64,000 nucleotides of DNA, taken from NCBI GenBank assembly GCA_963704815.1, contig CAVPHU010000001.1, forward strand, positions 1,550,001 to 1,614,000. Direction: 5' to 3'. Position 1 is the stretch's first letter, and every line of letters begins with the position of its first letter. A program made the translations under genes and the position numbers. Below are positions 34,389 to 43,344 of the stretch, in pieces. This DNA is from DATKWD01 sp963704815 (GTDB lineage Bacteria > Actinomycetota > Acidimicrobiia > Acidimicrobiales > Salinilacustritrichaceae). The notes under the pieces were generated by a model, which made no database searches, was not told the origin of the DNA, and saw only the letters and a program-made list of their open reading frames with translations.

Positions 34389-34880
34389 GTGCACCCCGAA
34401 CGTGTCGAACCAGGTCCCGGACAGGAGTCCGTCTGGGACTACCCCCGCCCACCCGCACTCGAACCGGCCGGCGCCGAGCTCCGAGTCGAGCTGGAGGGAA
34501 CGGTGATCGCCCGGTCGATTTCGGGCCTTCGGATCTGTGAGACGTCACAGCCACCCGCCTACTACTTCCCGCCGACCGACGTGCGCACCGATCTGCTGCT
34601 CGAGGTGCGCGGCAACACGTTCTGCGAGTGGAAGGGACTCGCCACCTACTTCGACGTCGAGGTCGACGGACGGCGGGTCGAGCAGGCCGCATGGACCTAC
34701 CGCGCACCTTCGGAGCGCTACGCCGCCATCGCTGATCACGTGGCGTTCTATGCACAGAAGCTCGACTGCTTCGTCGCTGACGAGCGCGTCGTCCCGAACG
34801 AGGGCAGCTTCTACGGCGGCTGGGTGACGTCGAACGTCGTGGGTCCGTTCAAGGGCGCGCCAGGGACCCTGGGCTGGTGA
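34389..34880 (+). CDS. DUF427 family protein
   Basis: 163 residues from GTG 34389 (VHPERVEPGPGQESVWDYPR). Family landmarks are ESVWDYPRPP, PAYYFPPTDVR, the strongly conserved FCEWKGLATYFDVEVDG and WTYRAPSERYAAIADHVAFY. DUF427 is a small beta-rich family with unknown function in many actinobacteria. The stop overlaps the GTG of the next gene (GGTGA), so the two are probably made together. Confidence 0.85.
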   Translation: MHPERVEPGPGQESVWDYPRPPALEPAGAELRVELEGTVIARSISGLRICETSQPPAYYFPPTDVRTDLLLEVRGNTFCEWKGLATYFDVEVDGRRVEQAAWTYRAPSERYAAIADHVAFYAQKLDCFVADERVVPNEGSFYGGWVTSNVVGPFKGAPGTLGW

Positions 34881-35167
34881 AGATCAAGGCCCTCTCGGTG
34901 TTCGAAGGGGTGATCTACCACTGCGCGTTGGTCGACGATGCGAACCCGTGTCAGCCGACGCTCGAGGTCGAGGCGTTGCTCCGCGACGGCGACGCCGATG
35001 CCGGCCCGTTGCTGTTGCCTGTCGCGGAGTACGCAGCGATGGTCGGCCACGAGGTCGCCCGCACCTGCCTGGGCGAGCTGGGCCGGGCCGGGCGGATCGT
35101 CGACCATCTCGGGTCGCCCCACCTCGTGTTCCGCATGTGGACCGCCGGCGACATCACCACGAATTGA
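34877..35167 (+). CDS. Hypothetical protein coupled to DUF427
   Basis: 96 residues, GTG at 34877 overlapping the DUF427 stop. It begins MKIKALSVFEGVIYHCALVD and ends RIVDHLGSPHLVFRMWTAGD. No family is recognised. A 15-bp sequence is repeated in tandem just past its end (35170-35184 and 35188-35202, 18-bp period). Confidence 0.55.
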   Translation: MKIKALSVFEGVIYHCALVDDANPCQPTLEVEALLRDGDADAGPLLLPVAEYAAMVGHEVARTCLGELGRAGRIVDHLGSPHLVFRMWTAGDITTN

Positions 35168-35191
35168 ACACCGTCACATCGAGCCAGACCG

Positions 35192-36751
35192 TCACATCGA
35201 GCGACCGGTTCCCTCCCAGTAGGGGTCGCGCAGCAGTCGTTTGTAGAGCTTGCCCGTGGGGTGACGGGGGAACTCGGCCTCGAAGTCGACCGACTTGGGG
35301 ACCTTGTATCCGGCGAGGTGCTCGCGCACGTGGGCCATCAGCTCCTTGGCCAGTTCGTCGCTGGGCTCGAACCCGTCGGCGAGCTCGACCGCCGCCTTCA
35401 CCTCTTCGCCCATCTCGTCGTGCGGGACGCCGAAGACCGCCGAGTCCTTCACGGCCGGGTGGGTGACGAGGCACCCCTCGATCTCGGCCGGGTAGATGTT
35501 GACGCCACCGCTGATGATCATGTCGATCTTGCGGTCCGACAGGTAGAGGAGGCCCTCGTCGTCGAAGTACCCGATGTCGCCGAGCGTTCCCCACCCGCCC
35601 TCACGATGGGCCGCAGCCGTCTTCTCGGGGGCGTTGTGATATTCGAAGTCGCGGCCGGTGGCGCTCTTGAACCAGATCTGCCCCGACTCCCCCGGGGCCT
35701 GATCGACGCCATCGTCGTCGAGGATGCGGACCTCGGCCGAACCGGTGAGCGATCCGACGGTGCCCGGGTGGGCGAGCCACTGGTCGGCGGTCGCCAGGCT
35801 GATGATCCCGCCCTCGGTCCCGCCGTAGTACTCGCTGATGATCGGGCCCCACCAGTCGATCATCTGTCGCTTCACCTCGGGCGGGCAGGGTGCGGCCCCG
35901 TGCCAGACCTGGCGGAGCGACGATCCGTCGAAGGTGGCGCGCTGCTCCTCGGGCAACTTCAGCAGGCGGATGAACTGCGTCGGGACGAGGTGGGTGTGGG
36001 TGACCTCGTGTTCGTCGATGATGCGGAGGCACTCGGCCGGGTCGAACTTGTGGCACATGACGATCGATGCACCGCCGACCATCGGGAGCACCGACCAGGC
36101 CCACTGGGCCGAGTGGTAGCCGGGCCCGTTGAGGAAGAAGCGTGCCGGGAGGTCGTAGCCCATCCACATCTGGAAACCGGCCGAGGTGAGCTCGATCAGG
36201 GCCGGATCGATCGGCTCTGAGCTCACGCCGCTCTTGACCCCTTTGGGGAAGCCGGTGGTGCCCGAGGTGTAGAACATCGGACCGCCCATCGACTGGTCGG
36301 TCGGCTCGTCGACCGAGCCGCTGGCGAGCAGTTCGTCGTAGGTCACCCAGCCGTCGGGAGCGTCGTCGGCCATCAGGACCAGCAGTTCGGGGGGAGCGTC
36401 GAGCCGATCGACCGCGTCGAGGGCCACGTCGCGGAACCGGCCGTCGACGACGAAGGCCTTCGAGTCCGAGTCGTCGATCACGTAGGCCAGCTCTTCGGCG
36501 CTCCAGTGCCAGTTGATCGGCACCACCTGCTGGCCGGCGTGAGCGCCGGCACTCATGACCTCGAAGTACTCGCACCGGTTCCCGGTGAGGACCGAGAAGA
36601 TGTCGCCGAAACCGAGCCCGCCGCCCCGCAGACCGGACAGCAGCTGGTTCACCCGCCCGTCGAATTCCGACCAGGTCATGGTGCGGTCGTCGTCGATCAG
36701 TGCGATGTCGTCGCCTCGGGAGTCGGCGAACTTGTTGGAAGCATGAGCCAT
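35192..36751 (-). CDS. AMP-dependent acyl-CoA synthetase
   Basis: 519 residues of the ANL superfamily. The P-loop motif A3 is FYTSGTTGFPKGVKSG, A5 is ISEYYGGTEGGIISLA, A7-A8 appear as YLSDRKIDMIISGGVNIYPA, and the catalytic lysine region is PRHPTGKLYKRLLRDPYWEG near the C-terminus. It activates a carboxylic acid with ATP and loads it to CoA. Substrate is not predictable. It starts with ATG, and a strong inverted repeat separates it from the upstream larE gene. Confidence 0.92.
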   Translation of the reverse strand: MAHASNKFADSRGDDIALIDDDRTMTWSEFDGRVNQLLSGLRGGGLGFGDIFSVLTGNRCEYFEVMSAGAHAGQQVVPINWHWSAEELAYVIDDSDSKAFVVDGRFRDVALDAVDRLDAPPELLVLMADDAPDGWVTYDELLASGSVDEPTDQSMGGPMFYTSGTTGFPKGVKSGVSSEPIDPALIELTSAGFQMWMGYDLPARFFLNGPGYHSAQWAWSVLPMVGGASIVMCHKFDPAECLRIIDEHEVTHTHLVPTQFIRLLKLPEEQRATFDGSSLRQVWHGAAPCPPEVKRQMIDWWGPIISEYYGGTEGGIISLATADQWLAHPGTVGSLTGSAEVRILDDDGVDQAPGESGQIWFKSATGRDFEYHNAPEKTAAAHREGGWGTLGDIGYFDDEGLLYLSDRKIDMIISGGVNIYPAEIEGCLVTHPAVKDSAVFGVPHDEMGEEVKAAVELADGFEPSDELAKELMAHVREHLAGYKVPKSVDFEAEFPRHPTGKLYKRLLRDPYWEGTGRSM

Positions 36752-36797
36752 GGCCTCAGCCTGCCAGAACGGGCCCGCCAGCGCCCCCGCACGGCGA

Positions 36798-36844
36798 TTC
36801 CTTGCTGCGCTCGAACCACCTGGTGGTCATCCAGCAGCAAGGAA
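36798..36844. repeat. Nested inverted repeat between larE and the acyl-CoA synthetase gene
   Basis: TTCCTTGCTGC (36798-36808) pairs perfectly with GCAGCAAGGAA (36834-36844). Inside it ACCACC (36815-36820) pairs with GGTGGT (36822-36827) around one base. The structure could be a transcription terminator for larE on the minus strand or a protein-binding palindrome; no U-tract follows. Confidence 0.55.
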
Positions 36845-36850
36845 CCCGGG

Positions 36851-37633
36851 TCAGGGGTTGAGGTTGCCGCTGCGGAGGCCTTCGAGGTCGACGGTGACGT
36901 GTCGGTAGCCGGCGGCCCTCACCAGCTCGGCGACCCGGCGACGATCGGCCAGCATGCGGTCGAGGTCGGCGACCGGGACCTCGATGCGGGCCAGGTCGCC
37001 GTAGTGGCGGACGCGCACCTCTCGATAGCCGAGACCATGGAGCGCAGCCTCGGCCACTTCGACCTCGCGCAACCTGGTCAGCGTCACCGGCGTGCCGTAG
37101 GGCAGCCGCGACGCCAGACACGGCGCGGCCGGCTTGTCCCAGGTACGCAGCCCGAGCGCTCGACTCGACTCGCGGACGGCCGACTTCGTGAACCCGGCAT
37201 CGACCAGGGGGAAGCGGGCGCCGCGAGCAGCGGCCGCCTCCTGACCCGGACGGTGATCGCCCAGATCGTCGACGTTGACGCCGAGCAGGGGGACCGCCCC
37301 CTGCTCGTCGGCGATCGGACCGATGGCGTCCATCAGCGCGTCCTTGCACCAGGCGCAACGGTCGGTGTCGTTGCGTCGGTAGCGCTCGTCGTCGTACTCG
37401 GTGGTCTCGACCTCCATCCATCGCAACCCCCACTCGGACGCGAGGGCACGGCAGTCGTCGTGCTCGCGCTCGGCGAGCGACGGCGAGACCGCGGTGGCCA
37501 CGAGCGTCCGGTCGGCGCCGAGCGTGTCGTGCGCCACCCAGGCCAGGAACGACGAATCGGCACCGCCGCTGAAGGCCACGACCACACGGTCGAGCGCCTC
37601 GAGCTCGCGACGGAGCACCTCGACATCACCCAT
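36851..37633 (-). CDS. larE: ATP-dependent sacrificial sulfur transferase LarE-like
   Basis: 260 residues. The PP-loop is VVAFSGGADSSFLAWVA. The RCAWCKDALMDAI segment and PAAPCLASRLPYG contain the conserved cysteines of the family, the latter being the site of sulfur donation in LarE enzymes. LarE sulfurates the nicotinate-derived precursor of the nickel-pincer cofactor of lactate racemase. No larB or larC is in the window, so another thiolation role, as for other PP-loop relatives, is also possible. It overlaps the AlaX gene by 8 bp. Confidence 0.82.
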   Translation of the reverse strand: MGDVEVLRRELEALDRVVVAFSGGADSSFLAWVAHDTLGADRTLVATAVSPSLAEREHDDCRALASEWGLRWMEVETTEYDDERYRRNDTDRCAWCKDALMDAIGPIADEQGAVPLLGVNVDDLGDHRPGQEAAAARGARFPLVDAGFTKSAVRESSRALGLRTWDKPAAPCLASRLPYGTPVTLTRLREVEVAEAALHGLGYREVRVRHYGDLARIEVPVADLDRMLADRRRVAELVRAAGYRHVTVDLEGLRSGNLNP

Positions 37634-38345
37634 CGGTGACCTCGACCCGCAGACGCCGGAAGCCCTTGCCCTTCGACTCGGACTTCACGACCCGGAGCCC
37701 GCCCACCTCGCCGGTCGAAGCGACGTGGGTGCCTCCGTCGGCCTGCTTGTCGAGGCCGACGATGTCGACGATCCGCAGCTCGGTGACCGCCTCGGGAACC
37801 AGGGAGACCTTGGTGCGGATGAGGGCCTCGTCGAGCACCGCTTCGGATCGAGGCATGAACGTGACCTCGATGGGACGGTCGGCGGCGATCTCGTCGTTCA
37901 CCATCTGCTCGACCCGCCCGGCGAACCCGTCGGGAAGCGGGTTGAACTCGAAGTCCATCCGGGCCTCGAGCGGCTTCATGTTGCCCCCGGTGACCGGCTT
38001 CTCCCACTCGTTCCAGATCACACCGCACAGGATGTGCAAGGCCGTGTGGGTCCGCATCAGCTGGTGCCGGCGCTCCCAGTCGAGCGTGCCGGTGACCGCC
38101 TCACCGACCGCGGGTGCCGGGCCTTCGATGGTGTGCCAGTGCTCACCGTCGGACTTGCTGACGTCGGTCACCTGGGCGGCGCCGCCCGACCAGTCGAGCC
38201 GGCCGGTGTCGTGGGGCTGGCCGCCGCCGGTGGCATAGAACGCCGTGGCCGCCAGTGCCACCCGGCCGTCGGGGTCGACGGCGGTCACCTCCGACTCGAA
38301 GGTGGCGATCGTCGCGTCGTGGAGGTACAGCGCATCGGCGGGCAC
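37626..38345 (-). CDS. Alanyl-tRNA editing protein (AlaX type)
   Basis: 239 residues, GTG start. RTHTALHILCGVIW carries the H-x-x-x-H editing-site histidines, and GGTHVASTGEVGGLRVV the second conserved histidine of the family, which normally also has a Cys ligand. The N-terminal half is the AlaRS-like second additional domain (FYATGGGQPHDTGRL). It hydrolyses Ser-tRNA(Ala) or Gly-tRNA(Ala). Its length fits AlaX-M/L. The gene is tightly joined to larE (8 bp overlap). Confidence 0.85.
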   Translation of the reverse strand: MPADALYLHDATIATFESEVTAVDPDGRVALAATAFYATGGGQPHDTGRLDWSGGAAQVTDVSKSDGEHWHTIEGPAPAVGEAVTGTLDWERRHQLMRTHTALHILCGVIWNEWEKPVTGGNMKPLEARMDFEFNPLPDGFAGRVEQMVNDEIAADRPIEVTFMPRSEAVLDEALIRTKVSLVPEAVTELRIVDIVGLDKQADGGTHVASTGEVGGLRVVKSESKGKGFRRLRVEVTDG

Positions 38346-38499
38346 GCCACGATGTTGTCAGACGGGCCGCTCGAGGCGCCGGTCCGTCGGTCCGTCGGTC
38401 GAGAGCCAGGTTCATTGGCACCGCTCATCGGTCGGTCCTCTAAGGTCGCAGCCAGTCAAATCGCACGATGGACCGTTCGAGGTCCGCGGAGGTCATCTC

Positions 38500-39320
38500 A
38501 TGAGTTCTTCCCTCAAGCGCGTCATCGCCCTGCTGATGGCGTCGGCGCTGCTGTTCGCCGCCTGTGGCGACGACAGCGACGACACGGCGACCACCGACGG
38601 CGGCAGCGACAGCGACGAACGCCGCCGCCGCTGACGTCGAGCTGGTCTCGACCGGCACCCTCACGGTGTGCTCGGACACGCCGTACGAGCCCTTCGAGTT
38701 CGAGGGCGAGGACGGCGAGCAGACCGGCTACGACATCGACCTCCTGCGAGCGATCGCCGACGAGAACAGCCTCGACCTCGAGGTGATCGACCTGCCCTTC
38801 GACGGCATCCTCGGCTCGTTGGCCGCCGGCGACTGCGACGTCGTGGCCTCGGCGCTCACCATCACCGACGAGCGGGCCGAGCAGGTCGACTTCTCCGAGC
38901 CGTACTTCGACGCCGACCAGTCGCTGCTGATCCGCAGCGAGGACGAGGCGACGATCACCGAACTCGCCGATGTCGACCGGCACCATCGGGGTGCAGTCCG
39001 GGACCACCGGCGCCGACTACGCCGAGGAGAACGCTCCCGAGGGAGCCACGGTCAAGTCGTTCGAGGACGCCGACGGCCTGTTCGGCGCCCTGACCTCGGG
39101 CGACATCGATGCGATCCTCCAGGACTTCCCGGTCAACGCCTTCCGCGCCACCCAGGACGATGCCTTCGTCGTGACCGAGACGTTCCCCACCGGTGAGCAG
39201 TACGGCTTCGCCGTCAAGAAGGACAACCCCACCGTGCTCGTGCTCGTCGACGACGGGCTCGCCACGATCCGCGAAGACGGCACGTTCGATTCGATCTTCG
39301 AGACCTACTTCGGGAGCTGA
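38500..39320 (+). CDS. Amino acid ABC transporter substrate-binding lipoprotein (two frameshifts)
   Basis: About 273 residues. ATG 38500 follows a GGAGGT ribosome site (38488-38493). The signal peptide is KRVIALLMASALLFAACGDD with lipobox FAAC and an Asp/Ser-rich linker. The frame should shift near 38620 (to NAAAADVELVSTGTLTVC) and near 38975 (to STGTIGVQSGTTGADYAEE). The solute-binding domain shows CSDTPYEPFEFEGEDGEQTG, the FDGILGSLAAGDCDVVASAL signature and ITDERAEQVDFSEPYFDADQ, the profile of polar amino acid binding proteins. It is the first gene of a SBP-permease-ATPase operon. Confidence 0.85.
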
Positions 39321-39363
39321 GCCCGCCTGAAGCCGACGTGATCCGACACGCACCAGACTCCCG

Positions 39364-40155
39364 ATGGCCCTGAAAAGACGCCAGCGGGCCCGTCTGGTGC
39401 GCTTCGGCGTCTACGGGCTGACGATCGCGTTCATCGCGTTCATCGCGGTCAAGGCCGACTGGACGGCACTCCAGGAGGCCTTCTTCAACCCCGAGATCTT
39501 CTGGGACCAGTTCCCCGACATCGTCACGATCGCGGCCAAGAACACGGTGATCATCACCGTGCTGTCGTTCACCTTCGCCATCGTCGTCGGACTGATCCTG
39601 GCGCTGATGCGCCTCTCGTCGCTGCGCCCCTATCGGTGGTTCGCGTCGGTGTGGATCGAGATCTTCCGCGGCCTGCCTGCGATTCTCACCCTCATCGCAG
39701 TCGGCTTCGCCATCCCGATCGCCCTGGACTTCCGGATCGAGGGCCGGTACGGCGCGCCCGTCGTCGGGATCGGGATCGTCTACTCCGCCTACCTCGCCGA
39801 GACCATCCGGGCCGGTCTCGAAGCGGTTCCGAAGGGGCAGATGGAGGCGGCCCGATCGCTCGGCATGAGCTACCCGAGAGCGATGGTGTCGATCGTGATC
39901 CCGCAGGGCTTCCGCATCATCATCCCGCCCATGACCAACGAGTTCATCGCCCTGCTGAAGGACACGTCGCTCATCGGCATCGTGCTCGGCACCACGAGCG
40001 AGAGCATCGAGTTGACGAAGTTCGCCCGGGACGAGGTGGCGAGCACGTTCAGCATCACACCGCTCGTGGCTGCCGGCCTCATCTACCTCGCCATCACCGT
40101 GCCGCTGACCCGACTCGTCGCCGTCCTCGAGAAGAGAACGGCGAAGGCCCGATGA
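39364..40155 (+). CDS. Polar amino acid ABC transporter permease
   Basis: 263 residues, about five membrane helices. The EAA-type loop is EAARSLGMSYPRAMVSIVIP, the site that contacts the ATPase. NTVIITVLSFTFAIVVGLIL and WIEIFRGLPAILTLIAVGF are typical of HisM/GlnP permeases, as is the R-G-x-P motif. It follows the binding protein by 43 bp, and its TGA overlaps the ATG of the ATPase gene (ATGA). Confidence 0.9.
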   Translation: MALKRRQRARLVRFGVYGLTIAFIAFIAVKADWTALQEAFFNPEIFWDQFPDIVTIAAKNTVIITVLSFTFAIVVGLILALMRLSSLRPYRWFASVWIEIFRGLPAILTLIAVGFAIPIALDFRIEGRYGAPVVGIGIVYSAYLAETIRAGLEAVPKGQMEAARSLGMSYPRAMVSIVIPQGFRIIIPPMTNEFIALLKDTSLIGIVLGTTSESIELTKFARDEVASTFSITPLVAAGLIYLAITVPLTRLVAVLEKRTAKAR

Positions 40156-40893
40156 GCGCGCCCGTCATCCGCCTCATCGACCTGCACAAGTCGTTCGGCG
40201 ATCTCGAGGTCCTCCGCGGGGTCGATCTCGACATCGCCGAAGGCGAAGTGGTGTCGATCATCGGCCCGTCGGGATCGGGCAAGTCGACGCTGCTGCGTTG
40301 CGTCAATCGCCTCGAAGACCCCACGGCCGGAGTCGTCGAGATCGACGGCGTCGACATCACCGATCCCGACTGCGATCTCGACGGGGTTCGAACCCGCATC
40401 GGGATGGTGTTCCAGCAGCTTCAACCTGTTCCCCCACCTCACGGTGATGCGCAACCTCACCATCGCCCAACAGCGGGTGCTGAAGCGATCGAAGGACGAG
40501 TCGGTCGACGTGGCCCGGCGGATGCTCGACCGCGTCGGGCTCGAGGCCAAGGACGACGAGTTCCCGGCCCGGCTCTCCGGTGGCCAGCAGCAGCGGGTGG
40601 CCATCGCCCGGGCACTGTGCATGGAGCCGCACAAGATGCTCTTCGACGAGTGCACGAGCGCCCTCGACCCCGAGCTCGTCGGCGAGGTGCTCGAGGTCAT
40701 GCGGTCGCTCGCCGAGGACGGCATGACGATGCTGGTCGTGACCCACGAGATGGGCTTCGCCCGCCGCGTCGCGGACCGGGTGGTGTTCATGGACGGTGGA
40801 CTCATCGTCGAGGAGGGCCACCCCGAGCAGGTGCTCGGTGACCCGCAGCACCCCCGCACCCAACAGTTCCTGCACCAGGTTGAAGAACGATGA
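40152..40893 (+). CDS. Polar amino acid ABC transporter ATP-binding protein (one frameshift)
   Basis: About 246 residues. Walker A is SIIGPSGSGKSTLLRCVNRL, signature LSGGQQQRVAIARALC, Walker B-region PHKMLFDECTSALDPELVGE (with Cys-Thr-Ser in place of the common Pro-Thr-Ser) and switch His LVVTHEMGFARRVADRVVFM. The Q-loop reads FQQ then changes frame because one extra C lies near 40419; the family requires F-Q-Q-F-N-L-F-P-H. It overlaps the permease stop. GlnQ/HisP-type import ATPase. Confidence 0.9.
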
Positions 40894-40954
40894 ACTCCGG
40901 GCGAACTACGCTCGTGGCGATCAGAACCCGTGTTGCCGACCGATGGAGGTCCCC

Positions 40955-42331
40955 TTGAGCAACCGAACGACATGGATGCGCATCTTCGCGCTCCTCATGA
41001 GCTTCGCGCTCGTTGCCGCTGCGTGCGGCGACGACGACTCCGACAGCGAGACGTCCACAACCGAGGAGGGCGAAGAGGAGAGCACCTCCACCGATGAGGT
41101 CAAGAACGTCATCGTGGTCGAACGGACCGTTGGTGGCGTGACCGCCGGCGGCGACACCAGTGAGGCCATCACGCCAGCCGCAGGCGCCGACCGCGGCACC
41201 GTCGACGGCACGCTCACCATCGGCTCTGTGCTGCCCAGCTCCGGCGACCTGGCCGTGCTCGGCGAGCCGATGAACAAGGCCGTCGAGTTGGCCATCGCCG
41301 ACATCAACGAAGCCGGCGGCGTCCTCGACGGCGACGTCGTGCTCGACGCCCGCGACTCGGGCACCGACGAGCAGGTCGCTTCGGACGCTGTCGACGGACT
41401 CCTCGGAGCGCCGACCGACGTGATCGTCGGAGCGGCATCGAGCCGCATCAGCCTGTCGGTGATCGACAAGATCACCGGAGCCGGCGTGCCCGAGTGCTCG
41501 CCGTCCAATACCGGGCTCGACTTCACCACCTACGACGACGGGGGCTACTACTTCCGTACCGCTCCGCCGGACAACCTCCAGGCCAAGGTGATGGCCGACG
41601 AGCTGATCATCCCCGACGGCCACGAGAGCGTCGCCATCATCGCCCTCGCCGACTCGTACGGCCAGGGCTTCGCCGGCGCACTCGAGACCGAGCTCACCAA
41701 CGCCGGCCTCGAGGTCCCCGCGAACATCGCCTACGACCCGAACGGCACGAACTTCGATTCCGACGTCGCCGAACTGGCCGACACGGGCGCCGATGCGTAC
41801 GTGCTCTGGGGCTTCCCCGACACCGGTTCGATCATCCTCTCCGCGATGATCGAGAACGGCATCGGACCAGCCGACACCCAGATCTACGGCGGTGACGGCA
41901 TGCAGAGCTCGAGCCTCGGCACGTTGGTCGATCCGAGCAACCCGGCGGTCGTCGCCGGCATCAAGGGCACGGCGCCGTCTGCGGCACCGCCCGACGGTGA
42001 GCCCACGTTCCCGGATCGGTTCGCCGAGTTCGCACCCGGCGTCGACACGATCTTCTCGGCCCACGCCTACGACTGCACGATCGTCTTCGCTCTTGCAGCG
42101 CTCGAGGCCGGCTCGGACAGCCCCCTCGACATCGCAGGTTCGATGAACGCGGTCACCCAGGAAGGCGAGACGTGCACCAACTTCGCCGACTGCAAGGCCC
42201 TCATCGAGGCCGGCACCGACATCGACTACGACGGCGCCTCCGGCGCCCTCGACTTCGTGAACGCCGGTGAGCCCGGCGCCGGTGCCTACGACATCTGGAC
42301 CTTCAGCGACGAGACCGAGCCGGCCGAATAG
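40955..42331 (+). CDS. Branched-chain amino acid ABC transporter substrate-binding lipoprotein
   Basis: 458 residues. The TTG at 40955 sits 4 nt after a GGAGGT ribosome site and is preferred to the in-frame ATG at 40976. The signal peptide FALLMSFALVAAACGDDDSD has lipobox AAAC and a long Asp/Glu-rich linker. The Leu/Ile/Val-binding periplasmic fold follows: TIGSVLPSSGDLAVLGEPMN, VELAIADINEAGGVLDG and VIVGAASSRISLSVIDKI. It converges with livFGMH on the minus strand across a strong terminator, so it serves that transporter but is transcribed separately. Confidence 0.88.
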   Translation: MSNRTTWMRIFALLMSFALVAAACGDDDSDSETSTTEEGEEESTSTDEVKNVIVVERTVGGVTAGGDTSEAITPAAGADRGTVDGTLTIGSVLPSSGDLAVLGEPMNKAVELAIADINEAGGVLDGDVVLDARDSGTDEQVASDAVDGLLGAPTDVIVGAASSRISLSVIDKITGAGVPECSPSNTGLDFTTYDDGGYYFRTAPPDNLQAKVMADELIIPDGHESVAIIALADSYGQGFAGALETELTNAGLEVPANIAYDPNGTNFDSDVAELADTGADAYVLWGFPDTGSIILSAMIENGIGPADTQIYGGDGMQSSSLGTLVDPSNPAVVAGIKGTAPSAAPPDGEPTFPDRFAEFAPGVDTIFSAHAYDCTIVFALAALEAGSDSPLDIAGSMNAVTQEGETCTNFADCKALIEAGTDIDYDGASGALDFVNAGEPGAGAYDIWTFSDETEPAE

Positions 42332-42362
42332 CCGACGGAGGTCCTGAAGCAGAACCTGGCTC

Positions 42363-42394
42363 GACCCCCTGCCCTTCGAGAAGGGCAGGGGGTC
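42363..42394. terminator. Strong bidirectional terminator hairpin
   Basis: GACCCCCTGCCCTT (42363-42376) pairs perfectly with AAGGGCAGGGGGTC (42381-42394) around a 4-nt loop. The 14-bp stem lies between the plus-strand binding-protein stop and the minus-strand livF stop, overlapping the latter. No long U-tract follows in either direction. Confidence 0.7.
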
Positions 42395-43136
42395 AGTCGT
42401 TCTCGGTCGGGATGCGGCTCCGGGCCAGGGTCCCCAGGTACAGCTCGATGACCTTCGGGTCGTCGAGGAGTTCGGCGCCCGTGCCGGTGTAGGCGTTGGC
42501 GCCCTGGTCGAGCACGTAGCCCCGATCGACGATCTCGAGACACCGCCGTGCGTTCTGCTCGACGATCAGGATCGCCACGCCGGCCTCGTTGATGTGCGTG
42601 ATCCGCCGGAACACCTCGCCCTGGTTGGAGGGCGACAGCCCGGCCGAGGGCTCGTCGAGGAGCACCACCGACGGGTCCATCATCAGCGCACGACCCAGGG
42701 CCACCATCTGTCGCTCCCCACCGGACAGCGATCCAGCTCGCTGGGTCCGTCGCTCACGGAGGAGGGGGAACAGTTCGGTGACGACCTCGAAGCGCTCATC
42801 GAACATGGCGGGCCGGAGGAACGCACCCATGGCCAGATTCTCCGAGACCGTGAGACTCGGGAAGACGTTGTCGACCTGCGGGACGTAGCCGACGCCACGC
42901 CCGACCAACTCGTGTCCCTTCACGCCGGTGATGGGCTCGCCACGGAGCCGCGTCTCACCGGAGCGGATGTCGACGAGACCGAACATCGCCTTCAGCAGCG
43001 TGCTCTTGCCGGCACCGTTGGGGCCGATGATCCCGACGACTTCGCCCTCGCCGAGCGTCAGGTCACATCCGGTGAGGATGTCGACCCCCGGCACGTACCC
43101 GGCCACCACGGCGTCAGCTTCCAACAACGCGGTCAT
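42393..43136 (-). CDS. livF: Branched-chain amino acid ABC transporter ATP-binding protein LivF
   Basis: 247 residues. Walker A is GIIGPNGAGKSTLLKAMFGL, signature SLSGGERQMVALGRALMMDP, Walker B VVLLDEPSAGLSP and H-loop region AILIVEQNARRCLEIVDRGY. The VGYVPQVDNVFPSLTV Q-loop segment is typical of LivF. ATG 43136 lies in the repeated sequence GGAGTCTCCACATGA: this supplies its ribosome site (GGAG) and overlaps the stop of the preceding mini-ORF. Last gene of livH-livM-livG-(mini-ORFs)-livF. Confidence 0.93.
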   Translation of the reverse strand: MTALLEADAVVAGYVPGVDILTGCDLTLGEGEVVGIIGPNGAGKSTLLKAMFGLVDIRSGETRLRGEPITGVKGHELVGRGVGYVPQVDNVFPSLTVSENLAMGAFLRPAMFDERFEVVTELFPLLRERRTQRAGSLSGGERQMVALGRALMMDPSVVLLDEPSAGLSPSNQGEVFRRITHINEAGVAILIVEQNARRCLEIVDRGYVLDQGANAYTGTGAELLDDPKVIELYLGTLARSRIPTEND

Positions 43137-43222
43137 GTGGAGACTCCAGCAACGACGCGAGGCCGACGAGGCACGAGGAGGCCGGCCAACCGCGGCCCGA
43201 GCGGCCGGGGAGCGGGGATCAT
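43133..43222 (-). CDS. Mini-ORF B, 29 codons, in the livG-livF junction
   Basis: Starts ATG 43222 with the peptide MIPAPRPLGPRLAGLLVP and ends AGVST with a TGA overlapping livF's ATG. Its first seven codons are identical to mini-ORF A, and it uses the same GGAG ribosome site created by the previous cistron's GVST codons. Whether it is translated for a purpose or only as a relic of duplication is unknown. Confidence 0.35.
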   Translation of the reverse strand: MIPAPRPLGPRLAGLLVPRRPRVVAGVST

Positions 43223-43344
43223 GTGGAGACTCCGACGAAAACCTCGTGCGGCCCGGTCGTCAGGAAGAAGCGCCAGCGCCTGACGACCCAGGGAGCGAGC
43301 CCGCGAGCGACCGAAACAGCACGAGGCCGGGGAGCGGGGATCAT
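43219..43344 (-). CDS. Mini-ORF A, 41 codons, in the livG-livF junction
   Basis: Starts ATG 43344, overlapping the livG stop (ATGA). Peptide opens MIPAPRPRAVSVARGLAPW and ends EVFVGVST, whose TGA overlaps the ATG of mini-ORF B. The DNA has nested inverted repeats: CCTCGTGC (43242-43249) with GCACGAGG (43319-43326), and TCGTCAGG (43257-43264) with CCTGACGA (43279-43286). It could fold on the transcript and modulate livF. Confidence 0.35.
   Translation of the reverse strand: MIPAPRPRAVSVARGLAPWVVRRWRFFLTTGPHEVFVGVST

Noticed and set aside
35170..35202. Tandem 15-bp repeat near the end of the acyl-CoA synthetase gene
   Set aside because: Only two copies with an 18-bp period, partly within the coding end of the synthetase. 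No known element type matches and no further copies were seen in the window.
40152..40893. Frameshift in the ABC ATPase as a programmed frameshift site
   Set aside because: The site has no slippery heptamer or downstream structure that I can see, and similar single-base errors occur in many unrelated genes of the window.
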